From UBA6055 sp965214085 (GTDB lineage Bacteria; Chloroflexota; Anaerolineae; Aggregatilineales; Phototrophicaceae), in NCBI GenBank assembly GCA_965214085.1, contig OZ243937.1, positions 2,418,001 through 2,482,000 on the forward strand: a stretch of DNA of 64,000 nt, written 5' to 3'. Position numbers and translations under genes: made by a program. Every line of letters begins with the position of its first letter. Within the stretch, counting starts at the first letter, position 1. Under the pieces are notes generated by a model, which worked only from the letters and a program-made list of their open reading frames with translations, searched no databases and was not told the origin of the DNA. Positions 41,814-49,686 of this stretch are shown piece after piece.

Positions 41814-42209
41814 CTAGCGTTTGGTGTATGTCGGCGCCTTGCGAGCGCGTTTCAAGCCGGGTTTCTTGCGTTCCTTGACACGGGCGTCGCGAGAGAGGAA
41901 ACCTTCTCGTTTAAGAGATCCGCGCAGGTCGGGATCGATCTTTTCCAGGGCGCGCGCGATGCCCAGCAAAATGGCGTCGCGTTGCCCGGTGATGCCGCCG
42001 CCATTCACGTGCACGGATACATCATAACTGCGTTCCTGTCCGATATGAGTCAGCGGCGCGATGCAGGTCTCCATATCGCCGTGACGCGGCAGATATTCCA
42101 TGCCCTCTTTGCCGTTGATGATGAACCTGCCGGTGCCGCCCGGGAAGAGCCGAACGCGCGCCGAGGCGGACTTTCGGCGGCCGATTCCTTCATAATACTG
42201 TGCTGACAT
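41814..42209 (-). CDS. rpsI: 30S ribosomal protein S9
   Basis: This 131-residue protein binds 16S rRNA in the 30S head, its C-terminal tail reaching the P-site tRNA. It has YYEGIGRRKSASARVRL at the start, the conserved VNGGGITGQRDAILLGIARAL, and the terminal KKPGLKRARKAPTYTKR ending in the invariant SKR-like TKR. It pairs with rplM as usual, 86 bp downstream. The 234 bp between it and mazG hold nothing recognisable. Confidence 0.97.
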   Translation of the reverse strand: MSAQYYEGIGRRKSASARVRLFPGGTGRFIINGKEGMEYLPRHGDMETCIAPLTHIGQERSYDVSVHVNGGGITGQRDAILLGIARALEKIDPDLRGSLKREGFLSRDARVKERKKPGLKRARKAPTYTKR

Positions 42210-42295
42210 CTACTCGCTCCTCATGGGTCGCCGCTCGCGGTCTTGCTTGCTCGGGAAAATTTTGTCGAGCGGTAACTGTCCTTCTGTCAATTGAC

Positions 42296-42739
42296 TTATA
42301 ATTCCAAGTTCTCGGGCTGCTGCGCTTGATGCGGATGTTCCCCGCCGGCATAGACTTTCAGTTTCTTGAACATCTGCCGCCCCAGCGGGCCCTTGGGCAA
42401 CATGCCTTTGATGGCGTACTTCATCGCGCGGTTGGGATACCTGGCCATTAGCTCGCGTAGGGTAAGGCTCTTGAGCCCCCCGGGATAGCCGCTGTGCCGG
42501 TAGTACACTTTCTGGTCCATGCGTTTGCCGGTCACGTGGATCTTGTCGGCGTTGACGATGATCACGTAATCGCCGGTATCAAGGTGCGGCGTAAAGTAGG
42601 GTTTGTGCGTTCCACGCAGCAGCGGCGCCACCTTAGAAGCGACACGACCCAAAGTCATGCCCTTGGCGTCAATCAGCCACCAACGCCGCTCAATGACGCT
42701 GGGCGTAGTGGCATAAGTCTTCTGAACTTGCGCTCTCAT
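42296..42739 (-). CDS. rplM: 50S ribosomal protein L13
   Basis: The 147-residue protein of the large subunit has WWLIDAKGMTLGRVASKVAPLLRG and the typical HSGYPGGLKSLTLREL plus YAIKGMLPKGPLGRQMFKKLKVYAG. Its ATG overlaps the truA stop by 4 bp (ATGA), so translation is probably coupled to truA. rpsI follows. Confidence 0.97.
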   Translation of the reverse strand: MRAQVQKTYATTPSVIERRWWLIDAKGMTLGRVASKVAPLLRGTHKPYFTPHLDTGDYVIIVNADKIHVTGKRMDQKVYYRHSGYPGGLKSLTLRELMARYPNRAMKYAIKGMLPKGPLGRQMFKKLKVYAGGEHPHQAQQPENLEL

Positions 42740-43551
42740 AGTGATTCCTCCAGCGGCGCCTCGGCCATTTCACAAGTTTTATTCTGCGCCAAGCGCGGCG
42801 AATAGCCGACCGCATCTAAAACTAATCCCTGCGGCGGCGCCAACACTTTCGCTCGTTCGATATCGCGGCTGCGCATGATATCTTCAAATCCCTGGAGCGA
42901 GAGCTTGCCCCGCCCCACCTGCGCCATCGTTCCCACCAGCCGGCGCACCATGTGGTACAAAAACGCGGTGCCGCGAATCCGGTATGTATAGACCGCGCCG
43001 TATTCCTCGGTTGCCATCTCCCAGCGCGACTGGAAAATCTGGCGCAAGGTATTATTACTGCCCGGCTGCGGCGGCCTGCCGAAGGCGGCAAAATCATGCT
43101 CGCCCAGACACTTCGCCGCGGCCTTGTTCATGGCTGCCAAGTCCAGCCGCTCGCCAATCAACTGCCATACCCTGCGATTCAGCAAGGGATTGCGCGCAGT
43201 CACCGTGGCAATCCGATAAACATATTGCCGCCAGCGCGCGTCGTAGCGGGGATGAAAATCATCCTGCTGCCAAAGCCGCTGCAGGGCGATGTCCATGGGC
43301 AATTGCGAATTAATCGCGGACAAGAGTTCATCCTCACTGTGATTCCAGTTGACATCAAATGCGATGACCTGCCCCAACGCATGCACCCCGGTATCAGTGC
43401 GCCCCGCGCCCATGACCGCGCAGTTTTGTCTGGCAACCGCCGCCACAGCTGCTTCGACCGCCGCCTGAATCGTTGGCGTCGGCAGGGGTTGGCGTTGAAA
43501 GCCCTGATACTCGCTGCCGTCGTAAGCCAGGATTGCGGCATACCTCTTCAT
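42736..43551 (-). CDS. truA: tRNA pseudouridine synthase A
   Basis: TruA makes pseudouridine at positions 38-40 of the anticodon arm. The 271-residue protein has YDGSEYQGFQRQP, the catalytic Asp in GAGRTDTGVHALGQV, RYDARWRQYVYRI, and FLYHMVRRLVGTMAQVGRG. It follows rplQ by 14 bp and overlaps rplM by 4 bp, the usual alpha-operon tail. Confidence 0.95.
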   Translation of the reverse strand: MKRYAAILAYDGSEYQGFQRQPLPTPTIQAAVEAAVAAVARQNCAVMGAGRTDTGVHALGQVIAFDVNWNHSEDELLSAINSQLPMDIALQRLWQQDDFHPRYDARWRQYVYRIATVTARNPLLNRRVWQLIGERLDLAAMNKAAAKCLGEHDFAAFGRPPQPGSNNTLRQIFQSRWEMATEEYGAVYTYRIRGTAFLYHMVRRLVGTMAQVGRGKLSLQGFEDIMRSRDIERAKVLAPPQGLVLDAVGYSPRLAQNKTCEMAEAPLEESL

Positions 43552-43565
43552 ATCAGGTCAGCCGC

Positions 43566-43973
43566 TCAATCTTCCGTCTCATAATCAACGAGCTCGATCA
43601 GAGCCATTTCGGCGTTGTCGCCTTTGCGGGGACCCAGCTTGAAGATGCGGGTATATCCGCCCGGGCGCTCCGCGTATAGCGGCGCTAATTCATCGAATAC
43701 CTTGCCGACCAGAATGCGATTGTTGTTCAGGCGCCGAGCCACCTGCCGCCTGGCGTGCACAGCGACCAGTTGATCGTCCTTGGCTTCCGCCTTGGCCAGG
43801 CCGCGCTTGGCAATGGTGATCAGCCGCTCGGCATGTCCCTGAACGAACTTGGCTTTGTGAAAGGTGGTCTTGATGCGCCCGTGCGTAAAAAGCTCGCTGG
43901 CCAAATTCATGCGCAGCGCTTTGCGGTGGCTGCCGCTGCGGTTGAGCTTCTTGCCGTGATGACGATGTCGCAT
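43566..43973 (-). CDS. rplQ: 50S ribosomal protein L17
   Basis: The 135-residue protein begins MRHRHHGKKLNRSGSHRKALRMNLA, the highly conserved L17 start, and includes LFTHGRIKTTFHKAKFVQGHAERLI. It lies near the polypeptide exit tunnel. It follows rpoA by 20 bp. Confidence 0.97.
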   Translation of the reverse strand: MRHRHHGKKLNRSGSHRKALRMNLASELFTHGRIKTTFHKAKFVQGHAERLITIAKRGLAKAEAKDDQLVAVHARRQVARRLNNNRILVGKVFDELAPLYAERPGGYTRIFKLGPRKGDNAEMALIELVDYETED

Positions 43974-43993
43974 AATTAAGCCTCGCTTACCTG

Positions 43994-45013
43994 TTATTCG
44001 ACCTTCTCATGCGGCCAGTAATTCTTCTCTTGCAGCTTTTCTTCCAGTTCGTCCAGCGACTTCTCGCCGAAGTTACGGATCGCCAGCATGGCATCGGGGC
44101 CGCGATTCAACATATCCAGCACATCACCGACCGAGGTGATGCCCGTGCGCTTCAGGGAATTAAACACGCGCACGCTCAGATCCAATTCTTCGATGGGTTT
44201 GTCGTAGAGCGGCGGATAGGTCGGTTCGTCTTCGATTTGCGGCGGCAGCTCGATGGATTGGAACCAGTCTTCGTCTACACCGGCGATAACCTTGAGATGG
44301 TGCATCATGATCTGCGCCGATTGCGCGACCGCTTCTTCCGGTCGAATCGTGCCATCCGTCCATACTTCGAGCACCAGCCGGTCATAATTGGTGCGCTGCC
44401 CCACACGAGCGCGCTCGACTTCGTAGTTTACGCGCTTGATTGGGCTGAAGACGGCATCCACCGGAAGTTCGCCGATGGGCAGGCGTCCACGGTCTTCCGC
44501 CGGGCTGAAGCCACGGCCGGATTGGACCTCGAATTCCATTTCAATGTTGACATCGCGGTCATCGACTGTGAACAGATAGAGACTTGGGTTCTCGATCTGC
44601 ACTTCCGCCGGCGCCTGGATATCGGCAGCCGTCACCGTACCCTCTGCGCCACGGTGCTCTAAGCGCAAGCGCGAGCTCTCCGCGCCGACCAGGATCAGCC
44701 GCAGCTGCTTGACCTGCAGTATGAGCTGGGTCATATCTTCGCGCACAGAAGGAATCTCGGAGAATTCGTGATGGACGTCGGAAACGCGAATACTCGTCAC
44801 CGCGGCGCCGGGCAAAGACGAAAGCAGAATCCGGCGCAATGCGTTGCCAAGCGTCAAACCGTAGCCGCTTTCCAAGGGGCTAATCACAAAACGACCGTAA
44901 TCTTTGGTGATATTCCGGCTCTCCACTTGATGCGGCAGCACCATGTTGGCGGTAACCAGATTTGCATCAAGCGAGCTCGCGCTCGCCGTTGCGGGTTCAG
45001 ACGATATAACCAT
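43994..45013 (-). CDS. rpoA: RNA polymerase alpha subunit
   Basis: The 339-residue alpha subunit nucleates RNA polymerase assembly and contacts upstream promoter DNA and activators. The N-terminal domain has GYGLTLGNALRRILLSSLPGAAVTSI. The C-terminal domain (about 265-335) has LDLSVRVFNSLKRTGITSVGDVL and IRNFGEKSLDELEEKL. It starts 20 bp after rpsK; rpsD, usually between the two, is absent. Confidence 0.97.
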   Translation of the reverse strand: MVISSEPATASASSLDANLVTANMVLPHQVESRNITKDYGRFVISPLESGYGLTLGNALRRILLSSLPGAAVTSIRVSDVHHEFSEIPSVREDMTQLILQVKQLRLILVGAESSRLRLEHRGAEGTVTAADIQAPAEVQIENPSLYLFTVDDRDVNIEMEFEVQSGRGFSPAEDRGRLPIGELPVDAVFSPIKRVNYEVERARVGQRTNYDRLVLEVWTDGTIRPEEAVAQSAQIMMHHLKVIAGVDEDWFQSIELPPQIEDEPTYPPLYDKPIEELDLSVRVFNSLKRTGITSVGDVLDMLNRGPDAMLAIRNFGEKSLDELEEKLQEKNYWPHEKVE

Positions 45014-45033
45014 AGTGGCGGAGTACCTTTCGA

Positions 45034-45432
45034 CTATACGCGCCGGCGCTTGGGCGGACGAACGCCGTTATGCGGCACTGGCGTCACATCCGTGATTGAA
45101 CGTACCTTCAACCCGCTCTGCTGAATGGACCGAATGGCCGCTTCCCGACCTGGCCCCGGGCCCTTCACAAAGATGTCCACTTCTTTCATGCCGTGCTGCT
45201 GCGAATTGGACGCCGCCGTTTCCGCCGCCATACGCGCCGCGTAGGGGGTGTTCTTGCGGCTGCCTGCAAAGCCGGAGGTACCGGCGCTGGCCCAGGTGAT
45301 CACATTGCCCGACTGGTCGGTCATGGACACGATGGTGTTGTTGAAGGTGGCATATATATGCGCTTGACCATAAGGTATATTCTTGAAAACACGCCTGCCC
45401 GCACTGCGACTGGTTCTTCTCGCTCTTGCCAT
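45034..45432 (-). CDS. rpsK: 30S ribosomal protein S11
   Basis: This 132-residue protein lines the 30S platform and mRNA exit. Conserved segments are AHIYATFNNTIVSMTDQSGNVITWASAG, FVKGPGPGREAAIRSI and ITDVTPVPHNGVRPPKRRRV. It lies 125 bp downstream of rpsM, a wider gap than usual, with nothing recognisable in it. Confidence 0.97.
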   Translation of the reverse strand: MARARRTSRSAGRRVFKNIPYGQAHIYATFNNTIVSMTDQSGNVITWASAGTSGFAGSRKNTPYAARMAAETAASNSQQHGMKEVDIFVKGPGPGREAAIRSIQQSGLKVRSITDVTPVPHNGVRPPKRRRV

Positions 45433-45557
45433 TTAATCGCTCCAGATGCTCTAGTGATTCTTGTCTAGGCGGGCCAGTACGGCCCATATAACTCGCGCTC
45501 GTTCAGCGCCGGATAACAGGCTGCCACGCGCTGCGCGACGCCCGCGGGAAAGCCAGC

Positions 45558-45947
45558 TTACTTCTTGGTGGCGCCGCGCCGACGGCCGCGCCCCGCTACC
45601 GTCTGCTTCTTGCCGCGCCGAGTGCGCCCGTTGGTGCGCGTACGCTGGCCGCGAACCGGCAGACGCCGGCGATGCCGCAAGCCGCGGTAAGAATTGATTT
45701 CCATCAGGCGCTTGATATTCAGCTGGGTCTGGCGGCGCAGATCGCCTTCAGTGGTCAGTGAACCGATAAGCTCCCGCAAGCGCTGCACTTCGCTTTCGCT
45801 GAGATCGCGCACGCGTGTGCTGTGGTCAATGCCGGCTGAATCCAAGAGCTTCTGACTGGTGGATTTGCCAATGCCAAAAATATAGGTCAAGCCGATAACG
45901 ACGCGCTTGTCCCTGGGCAGGTCGACGCCTTCAATACGAGCCATCAA
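45558..45947 (-). CDS. rpsM: 30S ribosomal protein S13
   Basis: This 129-residue head protein contacts tRNAs and forms intersubunit bridges. It has RIEGVDLPRDKRVVIGLTYIFGIGKSTSQKLL and the C-terminal GLRHRRRLPVRGQRTRTNGRTRRG. Its ATG at 45947 follows rpmJ by 26 bp. Confidence 0.97.
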   Translation of the reverse strand: MMARIEGVDLPRDKRVVIGLTYIFGIGKSTSQKLLDSAGIDHSTRVRDLSESEVQRLRELIGSLTTEGDLRRQTQLNIKRLMEINSYRGLRHRRRLPVRGQRTRTNGRTRRGKKQTVAGRGRRRGATKK

Positions 45948-45973
45948 ACTTACTCCTTCTCAAATAACCGGGA

Positions 45974-46087
45974 TTAACCCTGCCGCTGTTTGTGTTTGGG
46001 GTTATCGCAGATAACCATCACGCGGCCGTTGCGCTTGATGATGCGGCATTTTGGGCAACGGCGCTTCACACTAGCTGATACTTTCAT
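45974..46087 (-). CDS. rpmJ: 50S ribosomal protein L36
   Basis: A 37-residue frame from the ATG at 46087 encodes KVSASVKRRCPKCRIIKRNG and ends KHKQRQG. Cys11, Cys14, Cys27 and His32 form the zinc site of the zinc-binding (C+) L36 form. Normally infA lies just upstream; here there is a gap filled by a family 1 element. Confidence 0.95.
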   Translation of the reverse strand: MKVSASVKRRCPKCRIIKRNGRVMVICDNPKHKQRQG

Positions 46088-46290
46088 GGCTTATGCCTCA
46101 ATTTCGCTCTAGCTGTTTTGACTGCAATGCGCAATAACCACGAGCCCATCTGCTCGCAGACGCGCCATCCACTCGCTATCCATGGATTGCTTGCTACTCG
46201 ACCGCCCCGGACCAACGCCGGGTCAGGTGGCAACGACCGAGCATTGTATCATAGAAAATCTACCTGTCAAAGGACGTTTCTTCCCGCAAG

Positions 46291-46555
46291 CAAAGCAATC
46301 GCATCAATTTATTTTAACCACAGAGGGCACAGAGGGCACAGAGGGCACAGAGATTTGGGGGTTCGGACGACTATTCGAAGCACTTGGTAGGTTGGTATAT
46401 GGCAAGAATCACCGAAATATCATCGAAAATCTCACGTGGATAATGAATAGAGCTTTCATTATTGTTATTCTCTGCGGTCTCTGCGGTCTCTGTGTTTGAT
46501 ATTCCCGTCGAATCTGCGCCATTTCACTGACTATCGCTTTAATGCGATTGCTCTT
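46291..46555. mobile_element. Family 1 MITE-like element in the ribosomal cluster (copy D)
   Basis: The gap 46088-46565 holds no gene. The element begins CAAAGCAATCGCATCAA and ends with the complement of AAAGAGCAATCGCATTAAA. Its orientation is the same as 21272-21537. Near 46318-46352 the ACAGAGGGC unit is repeated three times, more than in sister copies. No clear 9-bp duplication remains, so this is probably an older insertion. It occupies the place where infA is usually found. Confidence 0.68.
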
Positions 46556-46565
46556 TTCAAGCGCG

Positions 46566-48038
46566 TCATTTGTCTTGACGGACGTGAAATCTTGGCGGGC
46601 GCTGGTCATCTAGGCACGCTGCGTCAGGCGGGCGCGCAGGCTGCTCAAGGAAGGACAGCGCGATCAATTGGGCGCATTCGGCGTCCGCAGCGAAGAGTTG
46701 GCCATGTCCGCTCTCTGGGAATACATAGTGCCAACTGTTTGAAAGGTATCGCCCCGCTTCGTCGCCCCAATGCGGCGGTGTGGCAGGATCGAAATACCCG
46801 GATAAAAGCAGCGCGGCGATGTCGCTGAGGACTCGCTGATTCTCAATGTCCTCCGAGGCAGGCACGTGCCACGAATTGCACATGGTCAAGCCTGCGATGG
46901 CATTGGCAACCAAGGGACGCCGCAAGCCGACGGGCAAGCCCGCCGCGAGGTTGACGATCGCGTCTCGACTGTTAAAGGGCGCTTCGTCGGCGCAGCGAAA
47001 ACTCAGCCAGGCGCCTTCGCTCAAATCGTTGGGCGCTGCCTGCGCCTCGCTCTCATATGAACTGCCCGATCGGCGCTTGCGAGCTTCAACGAAAGAGTAG
47101 AAATCGTATTCACCTTGAACAAAGGCTTCAATCTGCGCCGGCAAGTACCGGATAAGCGTCTTGTCGTACAGCTTCAGGAGGACATCGTTCGCAAAATCGT
47201 CGCCCGACAGCTTCAAGTTCAAAGACGGTATCGTGGCGGGACTAGCGTTCAGCTTTCGTATTACAGCATAGAATTTCTCGCGCAAGTCAGGGTAAGCAAG
47301 CCGGCAGTCCTCTGCAGCGCCGCAACTGGTGAAGAGGCGCTCAAGAGCTTGATCGCCATTGAGGGCATGCTGAATAAATCGATTGACATGCGGAGGAAAT
47401 ACGCCGTCAAGCAGAAGCGCCCGGACGCGTTCGGGATGATCGCGCGCGACCGTCAAAGCCAGACGAGAACCGAATGAGAGGCCGTAGAGATTGGCTGCCC
47501 CGATATCCAGCGCCACCAGCAAATCGTAAATGTCGTTTGCAGCACTCGCGCTGTTGTATGCCTGCAAGCCGACGCCTTGATCGCGAAGCCGCTGATAACA
47601 ATCCTGAATCCAGCCCGAACTGGAAGCTGGAGTTTTGTCGTCCAGTTCGAAACAGTCCAGTGATGGACGAGAGAATCCTGCGCCGCGTTGATCCAAGGCG
47701 ATGATCTGGTAGCGCTGGCTCAAGCGCGACGACAAGATGAAGGGCAAGTGCTCTGCGATTGCTGAGCCGGGGCCGCCGGTCATGTAGATCAGCGGCGCCT
47801 TGTCCGTCGCCTCCCTTGCCGCGATCTTGACGACAAAAAGCTCAATTAAGCGGTCGCTTTGCTTATTTTGGCGGTCTTCGGGAACGATCAAGTAGCCGCA
47901 ATCAATCTTCGCGCGGCTGTCTTCAGCCAATCGCTGAACAAAATGCGGGCATTCGCTGGATTGGTATTGCGCCACGTCGCCTTGGCCCGCGGCGGCAATA
48001 GCGAGCAAAAGCAGGCCGATGCTGAGCAGTCGCTTCAC
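46566..48038 (-). CDS. Secreted alpha/beta hydrolase, tripeptidyl-aminopeptidase-like
   Basis: The 490-residue protein has a signal peptide (KRLLSIGLLLLAIAAAG, residues 2-18) and an alpha/beta hydrolase fold with a family-typical oxyanion motif TGGPGS (87-92), nucleophile Ser188 in YGLSFGSR, Asp417 in GYFDPATPP and His445 in ESGHG. Together with paired cysteines this resembles S33 exopeptidases (TAP/proline iminopeptidase-like). It lies between map and rpmJ on the ribosomal operon strand, 19 bp after map, which is an unusual site for a secreted enzyme. Confidence 0.85.
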   Translation of the reverse strand: MKRLLSIGLLLLAIAAAGQGDVAQYQSSECPHFVQRLAEDSRAKIDCGYLIVPEDRQNKQSDRLIELFVVKIAAREATDKAPLIYMTGGPGSAIAEHLPFILSSRLSQRYQIIALDQRGAGFSRPSLDCFELDDKTPASSSGWIQDCYQRLRDQGVGLQAYNSASAANDIYDLLVALDIGAANLYGLSFGSRLALTVARDHPERVRALLLDGVFPPHVNRFIQHALNGDQALERLFTSCGAAEDCRLAYPDLREKFYAVIRKLNASPATIPSLNLKLSGDDFANDVLLKLYDKTLIRYLPAQIEAFVQGEYDFYSFVEARKRRSGSSYESEAQAAPNDLSEGAWLSFRCADEAPFNSRDAIVNLAAGLPVGLRRPLVANAIAGLTMCNSWHVPASEDIENQRVLSDIAALLLSGYFDPATPPHWGDEAGRYLSNSWHYVFPESGHGQLFAADAECAQLIALSFLEQPARPPDAACLDDQRPPRFHVRQDK

Positions 48039-48057
48039 GCGGGTTCGCGCTTCCGGC

Positions 48058-48843
48058 TCATGGCAGCGTCAGGATGAGCGGTCCGTCTTCGGTGATGGCG
48101 ACGGTATGCTCACAGTGGGCGGTCAGCGAGCCGTCTTTGGTCACGACCGTCCAGCCGTCATCCAGCTCCACCAAGTCGGGGCGGCCGGCGATCAGCATTG
48201 GCTCGATGGCATAGGTCATGCCGGGCAGCAGCTCGTAGTCCTCCCATTGGACACGGCTCTTTTTGCCGGGCCACCAATTGGGCACTTGCGGCTCTTCATG
48301 CATGGCTTGGCCGACGCCGTGGCCGGTGTATTCGCGCGCGACGCTGTAGCCAGATCTGGCGGCTGATTTGGATGTCGCTTTTGCCACATCGCTGATGCGG
48401 TTGCCGACGATTGACGCCGCGATGGCCGCTGCCAAGGCATCGTCTGTCGCTTGCATGAGGCGGCGCGCTGAACGAGTGATTTCGCCGACAGGATGCGTAA
48501 AAGCGGCATCGCCCACGTAGCCTTGGTAGAAGCAGGCGACATCCACGCTGACGATATCGCCGTCTTGCAGAACGCGCGCAGCGGAAGGAATGCCATGCAC
48601 CAATTCTTGATTGACGCAGGCGGTGATAGTTGCCGGGAATGGCGGATGATCGCCGGGCGCGTAGCCTAGGAAGCAGGGTTCCGCGCCGTGGTCGCGCAGT
48701 ACCGATAGCGCCAGCGTGTCGAGCGCTTTTGTAGTAAGGCCGGGACTAATGGCGCGGCGCATTTCTTCATGCGCGATCGCGACGATGCGGCCCGCGTCGC
48801 GCATGATTTGCAGTTCTTCGCTGGTCTTAAGAACTGGCGCCAT
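48058..48843 (-). CDS. map: Methionine aminopeptidase, type I
   Basis: Map removes N-terminal methionine. The 261-residue metalloprotease has VNQELVHGIPSA, the metal ligands in DIVSVDVACFYQGYVGDAAFT (two Asp), a His in EYTGHGVGQAMHEEP, and Glu in the MTYAIEPML and HCEHTVAITEDGP regions. It sits in its standard place after secY-adk, 28 bp from adk. Confidence 0.95.
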   Translation of the reverse strand: MAPVLKTSEELQIMRDAGRIVAIAHEEMRRAISPGLTTKALDTLALSVLRDHGAEPCFLGYAPGDHPPFPATITACVNQELVHGIPSAARVLQDGDIVSVDVACFYQGYVGDAAFTHPVGEITRSARRLMQATDDALAAAIAASIVGNRISDVAKATSKSAARSGYSVAREYTGHGVGQAMHEEPQVPNWWPGKKSRVQWEDYELLPGMTYAIEPMLIAGRPDLVELDDGWTVVTKDGSLTAHCEHTVAITEDGPLILTLP

Positions 48844-48870
48844 CGCTGTATCCCGTCCGCTCTCTGGATG

Positions 48871-49572
48871 CTACAGACTCTCCAATGCGCCCCGGATATC
48901 CGACCAGACTGCGTCGATGCTTTGATCGGCATTGATCTTCAGCACATTGCCGCGGGTTTCAAAATAGCTGATGAGCGGACGGGTCGTATCCAGGAAGGTG
49001 TCAATACGCTGAATGATGGCATCGGCGCTGGCGTCATCGGGCCGGCGTTTGAGCGTGCTGCCGTCGTCGCTCAACGTGGCGTCCAGGCGCGGCGGGAAGC
49101 AATGAGAATCGTCCGCTATCCAGGTGAAAGTCACGCCATCGGCATTGAAGTAATAATTGTAGCTGCCGCCGTCGGCATCGCTAACCCGGCCAAAGGCGCG
49201 CTTGAAAGCGGTGTAGAGATCCAGCTCCAACAACAGCACAGCATTAACGCCGGCGCCTTTTTCCGCCAGGTGGGATTCGAGAAAGGCGGCCTGCACTCGA
49301 TTGCGGGGATAGCCGTCCAGGATGACGCCATTTTGCGCATCGGGCTGCGCCAGCCGGTCAACCACGATGGCGTTGGTGGTATCGTCATCGACCAGTTGGC
49401 CGGAAGCCATGATGTCTTGCACTTTGCGCGCCAGGTCGTCGCTGCGCGTCCGCATAGCGCGGAAGAGGTCGCCAGTGGATACCTGCGGGATGCCGAAATG
49501 TTCCTCAATCAGCTGGGCTTGCAGGCCTTTGCCGGCGCCCTGTACTCCCATCAAGATCACGTACAGACTCAT
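48871..49572 (-). CDS. adk: Adenylate kinase, divergent
   Basis: Between secY and map this 233-residue protein fills the adenylate kinase position. The P-loop is GVQGAGKGLQAQ (instead of the usual GAPGAGKGTQA), followed by IPQVSTGDLFRAM and VILDGYPRNRVQA. The LID region is replaced by an unusual acidic and aromatic segment (SDADGGSYNYYFNADG) without the zinc-type cysteines or the standard VCRxCG motif. It is probably a functional nucleoside monophosphate kinase with altered lid. The ATG at 49572 follows the secY stop at a distance of about 115 bp. Confidence 0.82.
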   Translation of the reverse strand: MSLYVILMGVQGAGKGLQAQLIEEHFGIPQVSTGDLFRAMRTRSDDLARKVQDIMASGQLVDDDTTNAIVVDRLAQPDAQNGVILDGYPRNRVQAAFLESHLAEKGAGVNAVLLLELDLYTAFKRAFGRVSDADGGSYNYYFNADGVTFTWIADDSHCFPPRLDATLSDDGSTLKRRPDDASADAIIQRIDTFLDTTRPLISYFETRGNVLKINADQSIDAVWSDIRGALESL

Positions 49573-49686
49573 CGCCTCATCTCCGCTTCTCCCTGCCCGC
49601 CCTCTTTTCATTTGGACGGCCGACTGGAAAAAAGAAAGCCGAGCAGAATTTCACCCGGCTTGAATCACCTACCTGAGCGGCTTCGT

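Noticed and set aside
45014..45033. A hidden rpsD or infA
   Set aside because: Only 20 bp separate rpsK and rpoA, and no S4- or IF1-like frame was found in 46088-46565.
46118..46499. Open frames encoding His-Arg-Gly repeats
   Set aside because: They are translations of the tandem CACAGAGGG tract and are not genes.
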